From NCBI RefSeq assembly GCF_001484965.1, contig NZ_LLYY01000018.1, positions 16,181-80,180 of the forward strand: a DNA stretch of 64,000 nt, written 5' to 3'. How positions within the stretch are numbered: position 1 is the first letter of the stretch; every line of letters begins with the position of its first letter. The notes under the pieces were generated by a model that was given only the letters and a program-made list of their open reading frames with translations, made no database searches and was not told the DNA's origin. Source of the DNA: Shouchella shacheensis. GTDB taxonomy: Bacteria; Bacillota; Bacilli; Bacillales; Bacillaceae_D. The translations under genes were made by a program, and so were the position numbers. Shown piece after piece: positions 35,045 to 44,013 of this stretch.

Positions 35045-36449
35045 TATACGGACGGTAAGGCTAGAGAACTTTCAATCGCATTTTGATACGACACTCACGC
35101 TTGATGACGGCTTGAATGTCCTTATTGGTCAATCGGATAGTGGCAAGACGGCGGTCTTACGCGGCGTTCGCTGGGTGCTGTTTAACCAGCCGCGAGGGAC
35201 GGACTTTATCCGCGTGGGAGCAGATTTTGTTCGCGTCACCGTGACATTTGCCAGCGGTGTCGCGATTGTTAGAGAAAGGACAAGCTCGAAAAATCGCTAT
35301 ATCGTGAAAAAGCTTGACCAAGAGGACCTGGTTCTTGAAGGCTTCGGGATTCATGTGCCGGAAGAAGTCCTGGATGCTCATGGTATGCGAGGCTTTCGTA
35401 TTGATGGAGACAATGAATGGCATTTGCAAGTAGCTCAACAGCTTGATGGCCCTTTTCTCCTTGAGCAAACAGCTTCCTTGCGTGCGAAAACGATTGGAAG
35501 GATGAGCGGCGCGCACTATCTTGATATGGCGATTCGGGATACGTCACGGGATTTGCTCAGTGTTCACCAGCGAATGAAACATAAAGAACAAGAAGCAAAT
35601 GAAGTTTCAGAGGCATTAAAACCTTTTCGTCATCTGCATGAGGCGAAAAAAAAGATCGACCGAGGAGTGTCTGCCTTAGAAAAAGCAAGAGAAAAGCAAG
35701 CGAAACTCGATCGATTAAAGAGAGCAGCACAAAGATACCGTGCGCTGGAAGCTGAGAGAGCACAGACGCAAAACCAGCTCCAACTAATCGAGGGTCTTTC
35801 CATTTGGCAAGAACTCTATGAGAAGACAAGTCAGGACCTCCTTCATCACCAAAAGCTAAACCACGCCAAAAAGCAGCTAGCAAGCTATGAAAAGGACCTG
35901 CACACTTGTCAGAGCTGGATGGAAAAGACGAAAACCATTCATGAAGCAGGAGAGGGTTTTCATCATGTGAGTCGGATCTCAGAGCGTCTGAAGCGTTTAG
36001 CAAGGCTGCAACAAGAGGCAAACAGACAAGCGGAGATGGAGAAAAAAGTCGAACAAGCACTGTCGCAAACGAACTTTGTCACCGTTCTTTCAGGTGAGCA
36101 GTTGGCGAAGATTAAAGAACAACAACAACGAAAGCAGCAGCTTATGCAAGCAAAAGAGCGGTTTTTAGCGATCAAGCGTGAGCGTAAGCGCATAGAAACC
36201 GATGTGACGGTAGGTACACGTGCTGAGAAGGCAAAGGCGTATATGGAGAGCGCGATTCATTCTAAGGAACGGCTGCGTACACTTCAAGACATGGGACAGA
36301 AACTAGAAGAGATGCAAAAGCGGTTGCGTGAAGGAAAGGCCTTTGTTGAAAAGCAAGAGGAGCAAGAGGAGACGTTAAAAAATCAACAGGAAGAGCAGTT
36401 AAAGAAGATGAGCATCTGTCCAACATGTGGGCAAGCCATTCACGCCTAA
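35037..36449 (+). CDS. Rad50/SbcC-like ATPase, N-terminal half ending at a zinc-hook motif
   Basis: The 470-residue protein has an N-terminal ABC-type head with LENFQSHFDTTL and Walker A GQSDSGKT (31-38), a Q-loop-like QLDGPFLLEQT near 140, then about 280 residues of coiled coil. It ends with ICPTCGQAIHA, a CxxC motif at Cys461-Cys464, which in Rad50 sits at the apex of the coiled coil and dimerises through zinc. No Walker B is present; this is supplied by the gene at 36710. The GTG start overlaps the nuclease gene. The head resembles ATPases of phage recombination systems. The chain thus ends exactly where a full Rad50 would turn back. Confidence 0.85.
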   Translation: MSNIRTVRLENFQSHFDTTLTLDDGLNVLIGQSDSGKTAVLRGVRWVLFNQPRGTDFIRVGADFVRVTVTFASGVAIVRERTSSKNRYIVKKLDQEDLVLEGFGIHVPEEVLDAHGMRGFRIDGDNEWHLQVAQQLDGPFLLEQTASLRAKTIGRMSGAHYLDMAIRDTSRDLLSVHQRMKHKEQEANEVSEALKPFRHLHEAKKKIDRGVSALEKAREKQAKLDRLKRAAQRYRALEAERAQTQNQLQLIEGLSIWQELYEKTSQDLLHHQKLNHAKKQLASYEKDLHTCQSWMEKTKTIHEAGEGFHHVSRISERLKRLARLQQEANRQAEMEKKVEQALSQTNFVTVLSGEQLAKIKEQQQRKQQLMQAKERFLAIKRERKRIETDVTVGTRAEKAKAYMESAIHSKERLRTLQDMGQKLEEMQKRLREGKAFVEKQEEQEETLKNQQEEQLKKMSICPTCGQAIHA

Positions 36450-36465
36450 GGCGAGGAGGAGAAAA

Positions 36466-36723
36466 ATGAAACAAGTCGAGCAAGATCTTGAGAGAATGAA
36501 GCAGTCCCTTGATAAAGCACGGGATGTACGCTATCGAGCCGAGGCAAAGCTTGAAGAACTGGAAAATCAAAAAAAGCGATTGCTTGGCGAACTAGAAGAG
36601 CTGGGCGTCAAACCAGAGATGATTGATACAGAAATTGAGCAGCTTGAGTCCGAGATTGAGCGCTCGATGCAAGAGGCATGGTCGCTCATTCCGAAGGAGC
36701 TTCACGGTCATGAGCAGCAGTAG
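36466..36723 (+). CDS. Small coiled-coil protein of the split Rad50-like operon
   Basis: An 85-residue protein, almost entirely charged coiled coil (MKQVEQDLERMKQSLDKARDV...), with a possible break at LGVKPEMIDTEIEQ. It lies between the two ATPase halves and could form the first part of the return arm of the coiled coil behind the zinc hook, or be a separate stabilising subunit. It has its own ATG and GAGGAGGA site 6 bases upstream, which argues against a simple sequencing frameshift. No family was recognised. Confidence 0.75.
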   Translation: MKQVEQDLERMKQSLDKARDVRYRAEAKLEELENQKKRLLGELEELGVKPEMIDTEIEQLESEIERSMQEAWSLIPKELHGHEQQ

Positions 36724-37378
36724 AGCCGAGGAGATGGCAGAGCTCGAAGTTGCTCTTCGTACTGCCCGCGACCAGTGGACACGCCTTGACGAAAAACGCA
36801 GATTGCTTAAGGAACGTTTTGACGCGGCCAATGCTGAGCTAGAAGCATACAGAGAAACAAGCGACACGTATGAAAAAGCGAGAGTGCTCTTGCAACAATC
36901 AGCAGAGTATGCAAGGCGTCAGGCTAAGCAGCAAATGGAGACACTGGTTACTAATGCGCTTCAGTATGTGTTCGGACCGCTGATTTCCTTTCAGATTGAG
37001 CTTGAAGAGCACGGGAGCAAGGCGGTTGCAGAAATGTACGTTGTTTCTGATTATGAGGGAACCCGCGTAAAAACAAAGCCTCAGGATGCACGGGGTGGAG
37101 GCGTTGTTGATATTGTCACACTTGCGCTCCGCGTTGCCTTAATGGAAACCGTTCAGCCTCGTGTTCAAGGCCCCCTTTTGCTTGATGAACCGGGGAAGCA
37201 TGTCTCAGGCGAATATACCTATTACCTATATGAATTTCTTAAATCACTTTCGACAATGTTCGGTCGACAAATTCTCATGATTACACATAATACACATTTA
37301 ACGGAATCGGGCGACAAAGCGTTTGCTGTCGACATTCGAGAAGGTGTAAGCGAACTCTTCGAACTTACTGACGCTTGA
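36710..37378 (+). CDS. Rad50/SbcC-like ATPase, C-terminal half
   Basis: The 222-residue protein starts with about 75 residues of coiled coil and continues as the C-terminal ABC head. The signature-like ARGGGVVDIVTLALRVAL is at 127-144, Walker B with catalytic glutamate GPLLLDEP at 154-161, and the H-loop ITHN at 191-194. It complements the N-terminal half encoded at 35037. The ATG at 36710 overlaps the preceding gene by 14 bases and has AAGGAG upstream. The rny promoter overlaps its stop codon. Confidence 0.85.
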   Translation: MSSSRAEEMAELEVALRTARDQWTRLDEKRRLLKERFDAANAELEAYRETSDTYEKARVLLQQSAEYARRQAKQQMETLVTNALQYVFGPLISFQIELEEHGSKAVAEMYVVSDYEGTRVKTKPQDARGGGVVDIVTLALRVALMETVQPRVQGPLLLDEPGKHVSGEYTYYLYEFLKSLSTMFGRQILMITHNTHLTESGDKAFAVDIREGVSELFELTDA

Positions 37379-37403
37379 CATCAATCCGGCCTCCCCGTAC
37401 AAT
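37375..37403 (+). promoter_or_regulatory. Sigma-A promoter of rny
   Basis: A consensus TTGACA (37375-37380) and TACAAT (37398-37403) with 17 bases between. The -35 overlaps the stop codon of the preceding gene. The leader would be about 115 nt. Confidence 0.88.
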
Positions 37404-37526
37404 AAATAGATAGAGCGGTAATTTTACACGTTTTTATACCGCTACTTGTTTTTCCCAGTGAACAAATGAACTGTTTGAACGATTTATGATTTAACCCAAC
37501 AATTGGATAGCAAGGGAGGTGAAACG

Positions 37527-39101
37527 ATGGACTATCTTGTAAATCCCATTATCTTCATCTCTATTTTACTTGTTGTCTCTGCAATCAGTGCATTTGTTGG
37601 ATATCTTGTTCGAAAATTCCTCGCTGAAGCGAAAGTGAAGAACGCAAGAACTGACGCGGTGCAAATTATTGAAGACGCAAAACGTGATGCTGAAGCTAGT
37701 AAGAAAGAAGCGGTTTTGGAAGCCAAGGACGAAGTCCACAAGCTTCGAAGTGAGGCAGAACGTGAAGTTCGAGAGCGAAGAAATGAGATTCAGAAACAAG
37801 AGCATCGTTTGGTCCAAAAAGAAGAGGTTCTCGACCGAAAAAGCGAAACTCTCGACAAAAAAGAAGAGTCGTTAGAGCAACGGGAGGAATCTCTCGCCAA
37901 AAAACAACGACAAGTTGAAGAGATGGAAAGTAAAATGGATGAACTTTTACTTGAGCAAAAGCATGAGCTAGAGCGAATTTCTGGCTTAACACGCGAAGAA
38001 GCGGGAACGGTGATTCGAGCGGAGGTTGAGCAGGAACTGGCACATGAGTCCGCGTTGTATGTGAAAGAACGCGTTGCCGAGGCAAAAGAAGAAGCGGATA
38101 AGCGCTCGAAAGAAATTTTAGCACTTGCAATACAGCGTTGTTCTGCGGATCACGTCGCAGAAACAACGGTTTCGGTTGTGACGTTGCCAAATGATGAAAT
38201 GAAAGGGCGAATCATTGGACGAGAGGGACGAAATATTCGTGCCCTAGAGACGCTGACGGGAATTGACCTCATTATTGATGATACCCCAGAAGCTGTCATT
38301 CTTTCGGGATTTGATCCGATCCGGCGGGAAATCGCTCGTTCGGCTCTTGAAAAGCTCGTTCAAGACGGACGCATTCACCCAGCGCGAATTGAGGAAATGG
38401 TGGATAAATCTCGCCGTGAAGTGGATGAAGCGATTCGCGAATACGGAGAGCAGACAACCTTTGAGGTCGGTGTTCACGGCTTACATCCAGACTTAATCAA
38501 GATTCTCGGACGTTTGAAATTCCGTACAAGCTATGGGCAAAACGTGCTGAAGCATTCCATGGAAGTCGCTCATCTTACGGGTCTTATGGCAGCGGAACTC
38601 GGTGAAGATGTGAAGCTAGCCAAACGTGCAGGGCTCTTGCATGACATCGGCAAAGCTATTGACCACGAAGTAGAAGGAAGCCACGTTGAGATTGGTGTAG
38701 AGCTTGCGACGAAATACAAAGAACACTCGGTTGTATTGAACGCGATTGCCTCTCACCACGGGGATACAGAGGCAACGTCCATTATATCGACGCTCGTCGC
38801 TGCGGCGGATGCACTGTCGGCCGCCCGCCCGGGAGCGAGACGCGAGACACTGGAAACGTACATTCGCAGGTTAGAAAAGCTTGAGGAAATCTCCGAATCG
38901 TTTGATGGGGTTGAGAAAACCTTTGCCATTCAAGCAGGACGTGAGGTTCGCATCATGGTTCGGCCGGATGTTGTCGATGATACACTCGCGCATAAGCTAG
39001 CCCGTGATATTACAAAGAAAATCGAGTCAGAACTCGATTATCCAGGGCATATACGAGTCACCGTCATACGAGAAACACGAGCGGTCGAGTATGCAAAATA
39101 A
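37527..39101 (+). CDS. rny: Ribonuclease Y
   Basis: RNase Y is the membrane-bound endoribonuclease that starts mRNA decay in B. subtilis. The 524-residue protein has an N-terminal membrane helix (about residues 4-27), a long charged coiled coil (30-190), a KH domain with [15 protein letters not shown] (about 215-230), and an HD domain with the metal motif HDIGKAIDH (about 370). The ATG at 37527 has GGGAGGTG; an upstream TTG in frame is not needed. Its terminator is GNRA-like. Confidence 0.97.
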   Translation: MDYLVNPIIFISILLVVSAISAFVGYLVRKFLAEAKVKNARTDAVQIIEDAKRDAEASKKEAVLEAKDEVHKLRSEAEREVRERRNEIQKQEHRLVQKEEVLDRKSETLDKKEESLEQREESLAKKQRQVEEMESKMDELLLEQKHELERISGLTREEAGTVIRAEVEQELAHESALYVKERVAEAKEEADKRSKEILALAIQRCSADHVAETTVSVVTLPNDEMKGRIIGREGRNIRALETLTGIDLIIDDTPEAVILSGFDPIRREIARSALEKLVQDGRIHPARIEEMVDKSRREVDEAIREYGEQTTFEVGVHGLHPDLIKILGRLKFRTSYGQNVLKHSMEVAHLTGLMAAELGEDVKLAKRAGLLHDIGKAIDHEVEGSHVEIGVELATKYKEHSVVLNAIASHHGDTEATSIISTLVAAADALSAARPGARRETLETYIRRLEKLEEISESFDGVEKTFAIQAGREVRIMVRPDVVDDTLAHKLARDITKKIESELDYPGHIRVTVIRETRAVEYAK

Positions 39102-39129
39102 AGTGGCGCAAGCCACTTTATTTTGTTTT
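39100..39129 (+). terminator. Intrinsic terminator of rny
   Basis: AAAGTGGC (39100-39107) and GCCACTTT (39112-39119) enclose a GCAA tetraloop; ATTTTGTTTT follows. Confidence 0.92.
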
Positions 39130-39137
39130 GAGTAAAT

Positions 39138-39257
39138 AGAAAGGTGGAGGCGGGTTGGTCAGAAGCGAGAATTTTGGAAGGCCTAACAAAAGAAATCCCG
39201 ACCTTGGATTTCGTTGTTAGGGCTGAAAAATCTCGAGCTTTTACCCGTCGAAACTAG
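39138..39257 (-). repeat. Palindromic intergenic repeat, copy R12 (type A, inverted)
   Basis: The only full copy in the reverse orientation. On the minus strand it reads CGACGGGTAAAAGCTCGAGATTTTT, central CCTAACAACGAAATCC and GGGATTTCTTTTGTTAGG, then CCAAAATTCTCGCTTCTG and CAACCCGCC with the tail CACCTTTCT. Confidence 0.9.
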
Positions 39258-39261
39258 ATCA

Positions 39262-39290
39262 AGAAAGGTGGAGGCGAGTTGGTCAGAAGC
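39262..39290 (-). repeat. Palindromic intergenic repeat, copy R13 (29-base remnant)
   Basis: Only the 3' end of a reverse-orientation copy remains (GCTTCTGACCAACTCGCC plus tail on the minus strand), directly behind R12 and next to the ymdB start region. Confidence 0.65.
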
Positions 39291-39334
39291 CTATAGCTAC
39301 GGATGCATATTTTATAATAGAAAGAGGACTTCGT

Positions 39335-40132
39335 TTGAGATTACTTTTTATTGGAGATGTGGTGGGTGCGCCAGGTCGTCACATGATCGAGACGCACTTA
39401 AAGTCGCTGAAGCAGCGGTACAAACCTTCGCTTACAATTATTAACGGAGAGAATGCCGCTCATGGGAAAGGCATTACGAAAAAAATTTATAAAGGCTTTT
39501 TAGATGCAGGGGCGCAAATGGTGACACTTGGGAACCATGCCTGGGACAATCGAGACGTGTTCACGTTTATTGAGGAAGCCAAGTGGTTGGTTCGTCCCGC
39601 GAACTTCCCCGAAGGGACTCCTGGACACGGTTTCAATATTATGAAAGTGAATGAGTTAGAAATTGCAGTGGTAAATATTATCGGCCGCACCTTTATGTCG
39701 CAGGTGGATTGTCCCTTTCGCAAAATGGATCGAATCCTAGAAGTTGTGCAGAAACGGACACCATATATTTTTGTCGACTTTCATGCCGAAACAACGAGTG
39801 AGAAGCAGGCGATGGGCTGGTATTTGGACGGGCGTGTGACCGCCGTTGTTGGGACACATACACATGTGCAAACCGCCGATGAACGTATTCTCCCAAAAGG
39901 AACCGGCTATTTATCGGATGTCGGTATGACCGGCCCCTATGACGGGATCTTAGGGATGGAGCGAGAAGCTGTTTTGCATAAATTTCTCACAAGCCTTCCA
40001 GTCAGGTTTGAAGTAGCGAACGGACGGGAACAATTAAATGGAGTCGTCATTGATGTCGATCGTAAAACCGGCCGTGCCACAAGAATGGAGCGCATTCAGA
40101 TATCGGATGAAACCCCATTCCTCGAAACGTAG
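39335..40132 (+). CDS. ymdB: YmdB, metallophosphoesterase (2',3'-cAMP phosphodiesterase family)
   Basis: The 265-residue protein is the YmdB phosphoesterase, in B. subtilis a phosphodiesterase affecting biofilm formation and expression of many genes. Metal ligands are visible in FIGDVVGAPGR (Asp8), NGENAAHGKG, LGNHAWDN and VDFHAETTSEK / GTHTHVQT. The start is TTG at 39335 following AAAGAGGACTTCG. It comes after rny as in most bacilli and precedes spoVS. Confidence 0.95.
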   Translation: MRLLFIGDVVGAPGRHMIETHLKSLKQRYKPSLTIINGENAAHGKGITKKIYKGFLDAGAQMVTLGNHAWDNRDVFTFIEEAKWLVRPANFPEGTPGHGFNIMKVNELEIAVVNIIGRTFMSQVDCPFRKMDRILEVVQKRTPYIFVDFHAETTSEKQAMGWYLDGRVTAVVGTHTHVQTADERILPKGTGYLSDVGMTGPYDGILGMEREAVLHKFLTSLPVRFEVANGREQLNGVVIDVDRKTGRATRMERIQISDETPFLET

Positions 40133-40150
40133 GCTCCATCGCTCAACATT

Positions 40151-40178
40151 GCAGGAATATCCGTTACCGACTTGAAAT
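40151..40178 (+). promoter_or_regulatory. Candidate sigma-H promoter of spoVS
   Basis: GCAGGAATAT (40151-40160) resembles the sigma-H -35 (RNAGGAWWW) and is followed after about 13 bases by GAAAT (40174-40178), near the -10 RNNGAAT. B. subtilis spoVS depends on sigma-H. Confidence 0.45.
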
Positions 40179-40318
40179 ACAATGGGATAAGGCGTTTGCC
40201 TAGTGGATGAGCCAAAAGTAGTGAGGCTCTCTTAATGAGTGTTTTAAACTCAAGAAGGGCTCTTCAGCTTTAATTCTAAGGTTTAGACGGCTTAACTCAC
40301 TTCAGAGGAGGTATAGGA

Positions 40319-40579
40319 ATGGAAGTATTAAAAGTTTCAGCAAAGTCTACACCAAATTCTGTCGCAGGAGCATTAGCAGGAGTGATACGAGAGCGCGGCG
40401 CAGCAGAAATTCAAGCCATTGGAGCAGGGGCGTTGAACCAGTCCATTAAAGCGGTTGCGATTGCGCGGGGGTTCGTTGCACCGAGTGGCATTGACCTTAT
40501 CTGTATTCCTGCGTTTACCGATATTCAAATAGAGGGCGAAGAGCGCACGGCAATTAAGCTTATTATTGAACCCAGGTAA
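40319..40579 (+). CDS. spoVS: Stage V sporulation protein S
   Basis: The 86-residue SpoVS (MEVLKVSAKSTPNSVAGALAGVIRE...) has an Alba-like fold and is needed for coat assembly and timing of sporulation. Sequence and length are nearly invariant in Bacillaceae. The ATG follows GAGGAGGTATAGG. A strong terminator separates it from the opposed tgl gene. Confidence 0.97.
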   Translation: MEVLKVSAKSTPNSVAGALAGVIRERGAAEIQAIGAGALNQSIKAVAIARGFVAPSGIDLICIPAFTDIQIEGEERTAIKLIIEPR

Positions 40580-40593
40580 TCAACGATACCATT

Positions 40594-40632
40594 AGACCCC
40601 CAAGCGTCAGTAGCAACGCTTGGGGGTCTTTG
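40594..40632 (+). terminator. Terminator between spoVS and tgl
   Basis: AGACCCCCAAGCGT (40594-40607) and ACGCTTGGGGGTCT (40616-40629) form a perfect long stem between two convergent genes, followed on the plus strand by TTTGC. Confidence 0.9.
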
Positions 40633-40640
40633 CTATGCCG

Positions 40641-41450
40641 TTAATAAAGGGAAAGACGGTTGTCAGTGTCTACACGGATCGCTCGAGATAAAGAAGAGAC
40701 GGGCGTTTGACGGGAGAAGGTGCGGACAAAACGGAAATCTAGACGCGTGATTTGATTTTCCAAGTATGCGGAACGGTTCGAATAAGGCTTTCTTTTAAAG
40801 TTGAGTGTTTGAATGATTTGTTGACTGGAGGCAATGCCAATGCCATGGCCAAAGTACATATCATCATCTAGGATGATCGCATTTTCCCCTATCCAGGCAG
40901 GGTGGCGGCGGGCATCAACATCAGGGTTGTTAAAATAAACGCAGTCTCCAATGAGAAAATCATGGCCCTCATAGGTTTTTAAATGAAGATCAGAGTCGTG
41001 CTCCCACGAATATAGGTAGAGACCCTGAAAAAGTTGGTTAAAGGAAGCTGTATCAATGGAATCAAGAACGGCTTTGTAGAAGACAATGATGATGGCCGTT
41101 GCGCATTCAAACCCGTAAGCTCGGCCGTTTGAAAAAATATCATTAATCGCCATTGATGGAGAGACTCCGGGGTTAATATAGAACGCTCCGTTTGGTGCCC
41201 GTCTCCAAAAACGAGGGTTGCACCTGGATCTGGCAAAGGTTTCGAAACTAGCGCCGCTTCGAAGCAAAGCAACAGAAGCGCGCGTAACGTTGAGGCGAAT
41301 GGATAGCTCATAGGTTAACTGCGCGTACGATTGATAGGAATAGAGCGTATTGGACCCGGCAATGTCATAGAGAATCTTCAGTTCTGCAGGGGAAAACTGT
41401 TCGTCAGAGATTTGCGAGACATTCAGCGGTTTTTGGTCAATTTCAATCAT
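40641..41450 (-). CDS. tgl: Protein-glutamine gamma-glutamyltransferase (spore-coat transglutaminase)
   Basis: Tgl cross-links spore-coat proteins through glutamyl-lysine bonds. The 269-residue protein has the catalytic Cys116 in GFECATAIIIVFYKA, with the neighbouring Glu115, and the GDCVYFNNPDVD and MYFGHGIGI segments of the Bacillus family. It is about 24 residues longer than the B. subtilis enzyme, mainly at the C-terminus. On the minus strand the ATG has AGGTGAGC upstream. It is transcribed divergently from miaB and convergently with spoVS, with a sigma-K-like -10 ahead. Confidence 0.95.
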   Translation of the reverse strand: MIEIDQKPLNVSQISDEQFSPAELKILYDIAGSNTLYSYQSYAQLTYELSIRLNVTRASVALLRSGASFETFARSRCNPRFWRRAPNGAFYINPGVSPSMAINDIFSNGRAYGFECATAIIIVFYKAVLDSIDTASFNQLFQGLYLYSWEHDSDLHLKTYEGHDFLIGDCVYFNNPDVDARRHPAWIGENAIILDDDMYFGHGIGIASSQQIIQTLNFKRKPYSNRSAYLENQITRLDFRFVRTFSRQTPVSSLSRAIRVDTDNRLSLY

Positions 41451-41472
41451 TTCTGCTCACCTACTTTCATTT

Positions 41473-41481
41473 TATCCTATG
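41473..41481 (-). promoter_or_regulatory. Candidate sigma-K -10 of tgl
   Basis: On the minus strand CATAGGATA fits CATANNNTA fully. No AC is found at the ideal -35 distance. B. subtilis tgl is a mother-cell sigma-K gene. Confidence 0.4.
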
Positions 41482-41536
41482 CTCAAACGTATGCCAATAA
41501 GCCGGAGAAAAACACCATTCTCTCGTTTCCTTGCCA

Positions 41537-41565
41537 TTGTGTTCTTGCCGCGTGACAGATATAAT
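41537..41565 (+). promoter_or_regulatory. Sigma-A promoter of miaB
   Basis: TTGTGT (41537-41542) and a consensus TATAAT (41560-41565) with 17 bases between; the leader is about 40 nt. Confidence 0.75.
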
Positions 41566-41610
41566 ATGATTGCAGCACTGGGTTAGGTTTGATGGAAGGG
41601 GTTTTAAAAA

Positions 41611-43221
41611 ATGACAAAGGATAACCAAAACGAACGTCATCTGAATTCCGGAACGGACAAAAAATCCGCGCAAGGAACCAAGGACTATAGCAAGTATTTT
41701 GATTTCAGTGATGCACGTGTGATTTCTGAAGAAGAGGATAAACAAGTGATCAAGATAAAGGGTCGTGAAATTACGATTTACGATCAGCCAAACTATAAAG
41801 CGGGGCGAAAGCGTAAGCGTGAAGATGTGCAAGTCATTCGGCCGGACAATATGATTCCAGATGGACTTAAAGACCTGGGGAGAGGCAAAAAGTTTCTCAT
41901 TCGCACCTATGGGTGCCAGATGAACGTCCACGATTCCGAGAATATGTCTGGGCTTTTGCTAGAAATGGGCTTTGAAGAGACAAGCATGACAGAAGAAGCT
42001 GATGTGATTCTTTTAAACACATGCGCCATTCGAGAGAATGCGGAGAATAAAGTATTCGGTGAAATCGGTCACTTAAAGCCGTTGAAGCTAGAAAAACCAG
42101 AGCTGATCATCGGCGTGTGTGGCTGCATGTCGCAGGAAGAGTCCGTCGTCAATCGCATTATGCAAAAACATCAGCACATCGACTTGATCTTTGGCACACA
42201 CAACATTCACCGCTTGCCTCATCTTTTGCAAGACGCGATTTTTGGCAAAGAGATGGTGATTGAAGTATGGTCCAAGGAAGGCGACATCGTTGAGAACATG
42301 CCGCGGAAGCGTCAAAACAAAACACAGGCCTGGGTCAATATTATGTACGGCTGCGACAAATTTTGTACCTATTGTATTGTCCCGTATACACGCGGCAAAG
42401 AGCGGAGCCGTTTGCCAGAAGACATTATCGCTGAAGTGCGAGACCTTGCGCGTCTGGGCTACAAGGAAATTACTCTTCTTGGTCAAAACGTCAATGCGTA
42501 CGGGAAAGATCTGCCGGGCGACTACGGTGGTTTAGGCGACTTAATGGATGCGATTCACAAAATCGACATCCCGCGTGTTCGCTTTACAACAAGCCACCCA
42601 CGTGATTTTGACGATCACTTGATTGATGTTCTCGCCCAAGGCGGCAACTTGGTGGAGCATATTCATCTGCCAGTTCAGCACGGCAATAGCGACATCTTGA
42701 AATTGATGGGCCGTAAATACACGCGAGAGCAATACTTGGAGTTAGCCGGAAAAATTAAAAAAGCGATTCCGAACGCCTCGTTCACAACCGACTTAATTGT
42801 GGGCTTCCCGAACGAAACCGAGGAGCAATTTGAAGAGACGCTCTCACTTGTGGAAGACATTCAGTTTGACGCAGCGTACACGTACATTTATTCCCCTCGC
42901 GAAGGGACGCCGGCGGCTCGAATGGAAGACAATGTGCCGAAGGACGTGAAGAAAAAGCGACTCGCCCGTTTAAACGCACTTGTCAACGAAATTTCGAACC
43001 AGAGAAACCTCGACTACCAAGACAAAGTGGTCGAAGTTCTGGTAGAAGGCGAAAGCAAGAAGAATCGGGACGTACTTGCTGGACGTACGCGCACGAACCG
43101 GCTCGTGAATTTTGTGGGCCCGAAAGCAAGCATCGGGGAAATTGTCTACGTTTATATTAAGGAAGCGAAAACCTGGTCTCTAGACGGGGAGCTCGTGGAA
43201 GCGGAGGTACATTCGTTGTGA
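41611..43221 (+). CDS. miaB: tRNA-2-methylthio-N6-dimethylallyladenosine synthase
   Basis: MiaB adds the 2-methylthio group to i6A37 of tRNAs, acting after MiaA (gene at 50185). The 536-residue protein has a disordered N-terminal extension (1-85), the UPF0004 domain with three cysteines ([31 protein letters not shown]), the radical-SAM motif CDKFCTYC and a C-terminal TRAM domain. The ATG follows GGAAGGGG. The stop overlaps the GTG of ymcA. Confidence 0.97.
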   Translation: MTKDNQNERHLNSGTDKKSAQGTKDYSKYFDFSDARVISEEEDKQVIKIKGREITIYDQPNYKAGRKRKREDVQVIRPDNMIPDGLKDLGRGKKFLIRTYGCQMNVHDSENMSGLLLEMGFEETSMTEEADVILLNTCAIRENAENKVFGEIGHLKPLKLEKPELIIGVCGCMSQEESVVNRIMQKHQHIDLIFGTHNIHRLPHLLQDAIFGKEMVIEVWSKEGDIVENMPRKRQNKTQAWVNIMYGCDKFCTYCIVPYTRGKERSRLPEDIIAEVRDLARLGYKEITLLGQNVNAYGKDLPGDYGGLGDLMDAIHKIDIPRVRFTTSHPRDFDDHLIDVLAQGGNLVEHIHLPVQHGNSDILKLMGRKYTREQYLELAGKIKKAIPNASFTTDLIVGFPNETEEQFEETLSLVEDIQFDAAYTYIYSPREGTPAARMEDNVPKDVKKKRLARLNALVNEISNQRNLDYQDKVVEVLVEGESKKNRDVLAGRTRTNRLVNFVGPKASIGEIVYVYIKEAKTWSLDGELVEAEVHSL

Positions 43222-43649
43222 GTGAGCTTTATACAAAGCAGGACATACGCGCAAAAGCCAAGGAGCTAGCATCTATGCTAGCACAGACGGAAGAAGTCGA
43301 TTTTTTCAAGCGTGCAGAAGAACAGATTAATGAACATTTGAGGGTGCAGGAAATCATCGCCGCGATTAAGCGAAACCAAAAAGAAGCTGTGAACTTAAAG
43401 CATTACGGCAAAACAGAGGCGCTCAAGCAAGTGGAAGCCAAAATTGACGAGCTACACGAGGAGATCGACGCGATCCCGCTCGTACAGGAATTTAAGCGGA
43501 GCCAAGTTGATGTCAACGAGCTCCTGCAAATGATTACAAATACGGTGTCCAAAACGGTCACCGATGAAATCATTCGCTCGATGGACGGCGACGTCATGAG
43601 AGGAACAACGAAAAAAAGCCCGTTTCAAAACAGCGGCGGGTGCTCGTAA
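43218..43649 (+). CDS. ymcA: RicA (YmcA), regulatory iron-sulfur protein
   Basis: YmcA/RicA forms a complex with YlbF and YaaT that carries iron-sulfur clusters and promotes RNase Y-dependent processing, competence, biofilm formation and sporulation. The 143-residue helical protein ([36 protein letters not shown]...) has a cysteine at the extreme C-terminus (SGGCS) as in the family. The GTG overlaps the miaB stop by four bases and has GGAGGT 10 bases upstream. Confidence 0.94.
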   Translation: MSELYTKQDIRAKAKELASMLAQTEEVDFFKRAEEQINEHLRVQEIIAAIKRNQKEAVNLKHYGKTEALKQVEAKIDELHEEIDAIPLVQEFKRSQVDVNELLQMITNTVSKTVTDEIIRSMDGDVMRGTTKKSPFQNSGGCS

Positions 43650-43663
43650 TAAGCGCAAAATAA

Positions 43664-43701
43664 GGTTCGTGAGAATTCAAGTTCTCACGAGCCTCTTTTT
43701 T
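43664..43701 (+). terminator. Intrinsic terminator of miaB-ymcA
   Basis: GGTTCGTGAGAA (43664-43675) and TTCTCACGAGCC (43682-43693) form a 12-bp stem with one mismatch-like wobble; a T run follows. The next 210 bases up to the cotE promoter hold no clear gene. Confidence 0.92.
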
Positions 43702-43913
43702 ATTTAGGTCAGCTCTTTCTCTAGTTCTAGTGCTAAGCGTACTTCTAGGCACCATTCCTATCAGTTGTTTTCAGATAGCGAGAAAGAAACAAAAGCCGTT
43801 GTTTGTAAGCATTCAGAAGGAAGTCCGATTTTTTGAAAGTCCAGCGGTCTAAAAGCAAAACGTCCTTCATACGCTGATAGAGAAATGTCTATGGTTTTAA
43901 AGAAATGTGTGGT

Positions 43914-43942
43914 GCACACTTGGAGACGAAGACGCATACGAT
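43914..43942 (+). promoter_or_regulatory. Candidate sigma-E promoter of cotE
   Basis: GCACACT (43914-43920) and CATACGAT (43935-43942) are 14 bases apart, close to sigma-E KMATATT-N14-CATACAMT. B. subtilis cotE has a sigma-E promoter. Confidence 0.5.
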
Positions 43943-44013
43943 GCACGAAGAACAACTAGGCGTTTGGCTATGCCCAGGGAAATAGTCAATTCGTGAAAAT
44001 GGAGGTTAACAAG

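Noticed and set aside
35557..36060. 167-codon minus-strand frame opposite the coiled coil
   Set aside because: Antisense of Glu/Lys/Gln-rich coiled-coil codons commonly gives open Leu/Ser-rich frames; no start signal.
35037..37378. Split ATPase as a sequencing frameshift of one SbcC gene
   Set aside because: Each part has its own start codon and ribosome-binding site, a 16-base non-coding gap follows the first, and the break lies at the natural zinc-hook turn; still listed as something to verify.
43761..43955. 64-codon minus-strand frame between ymcA and cotE
   Set aside because: No ribosome-binding site was apparent and it covers the cotE promoter; it could be a remnant, but nothing in it is recognisable.
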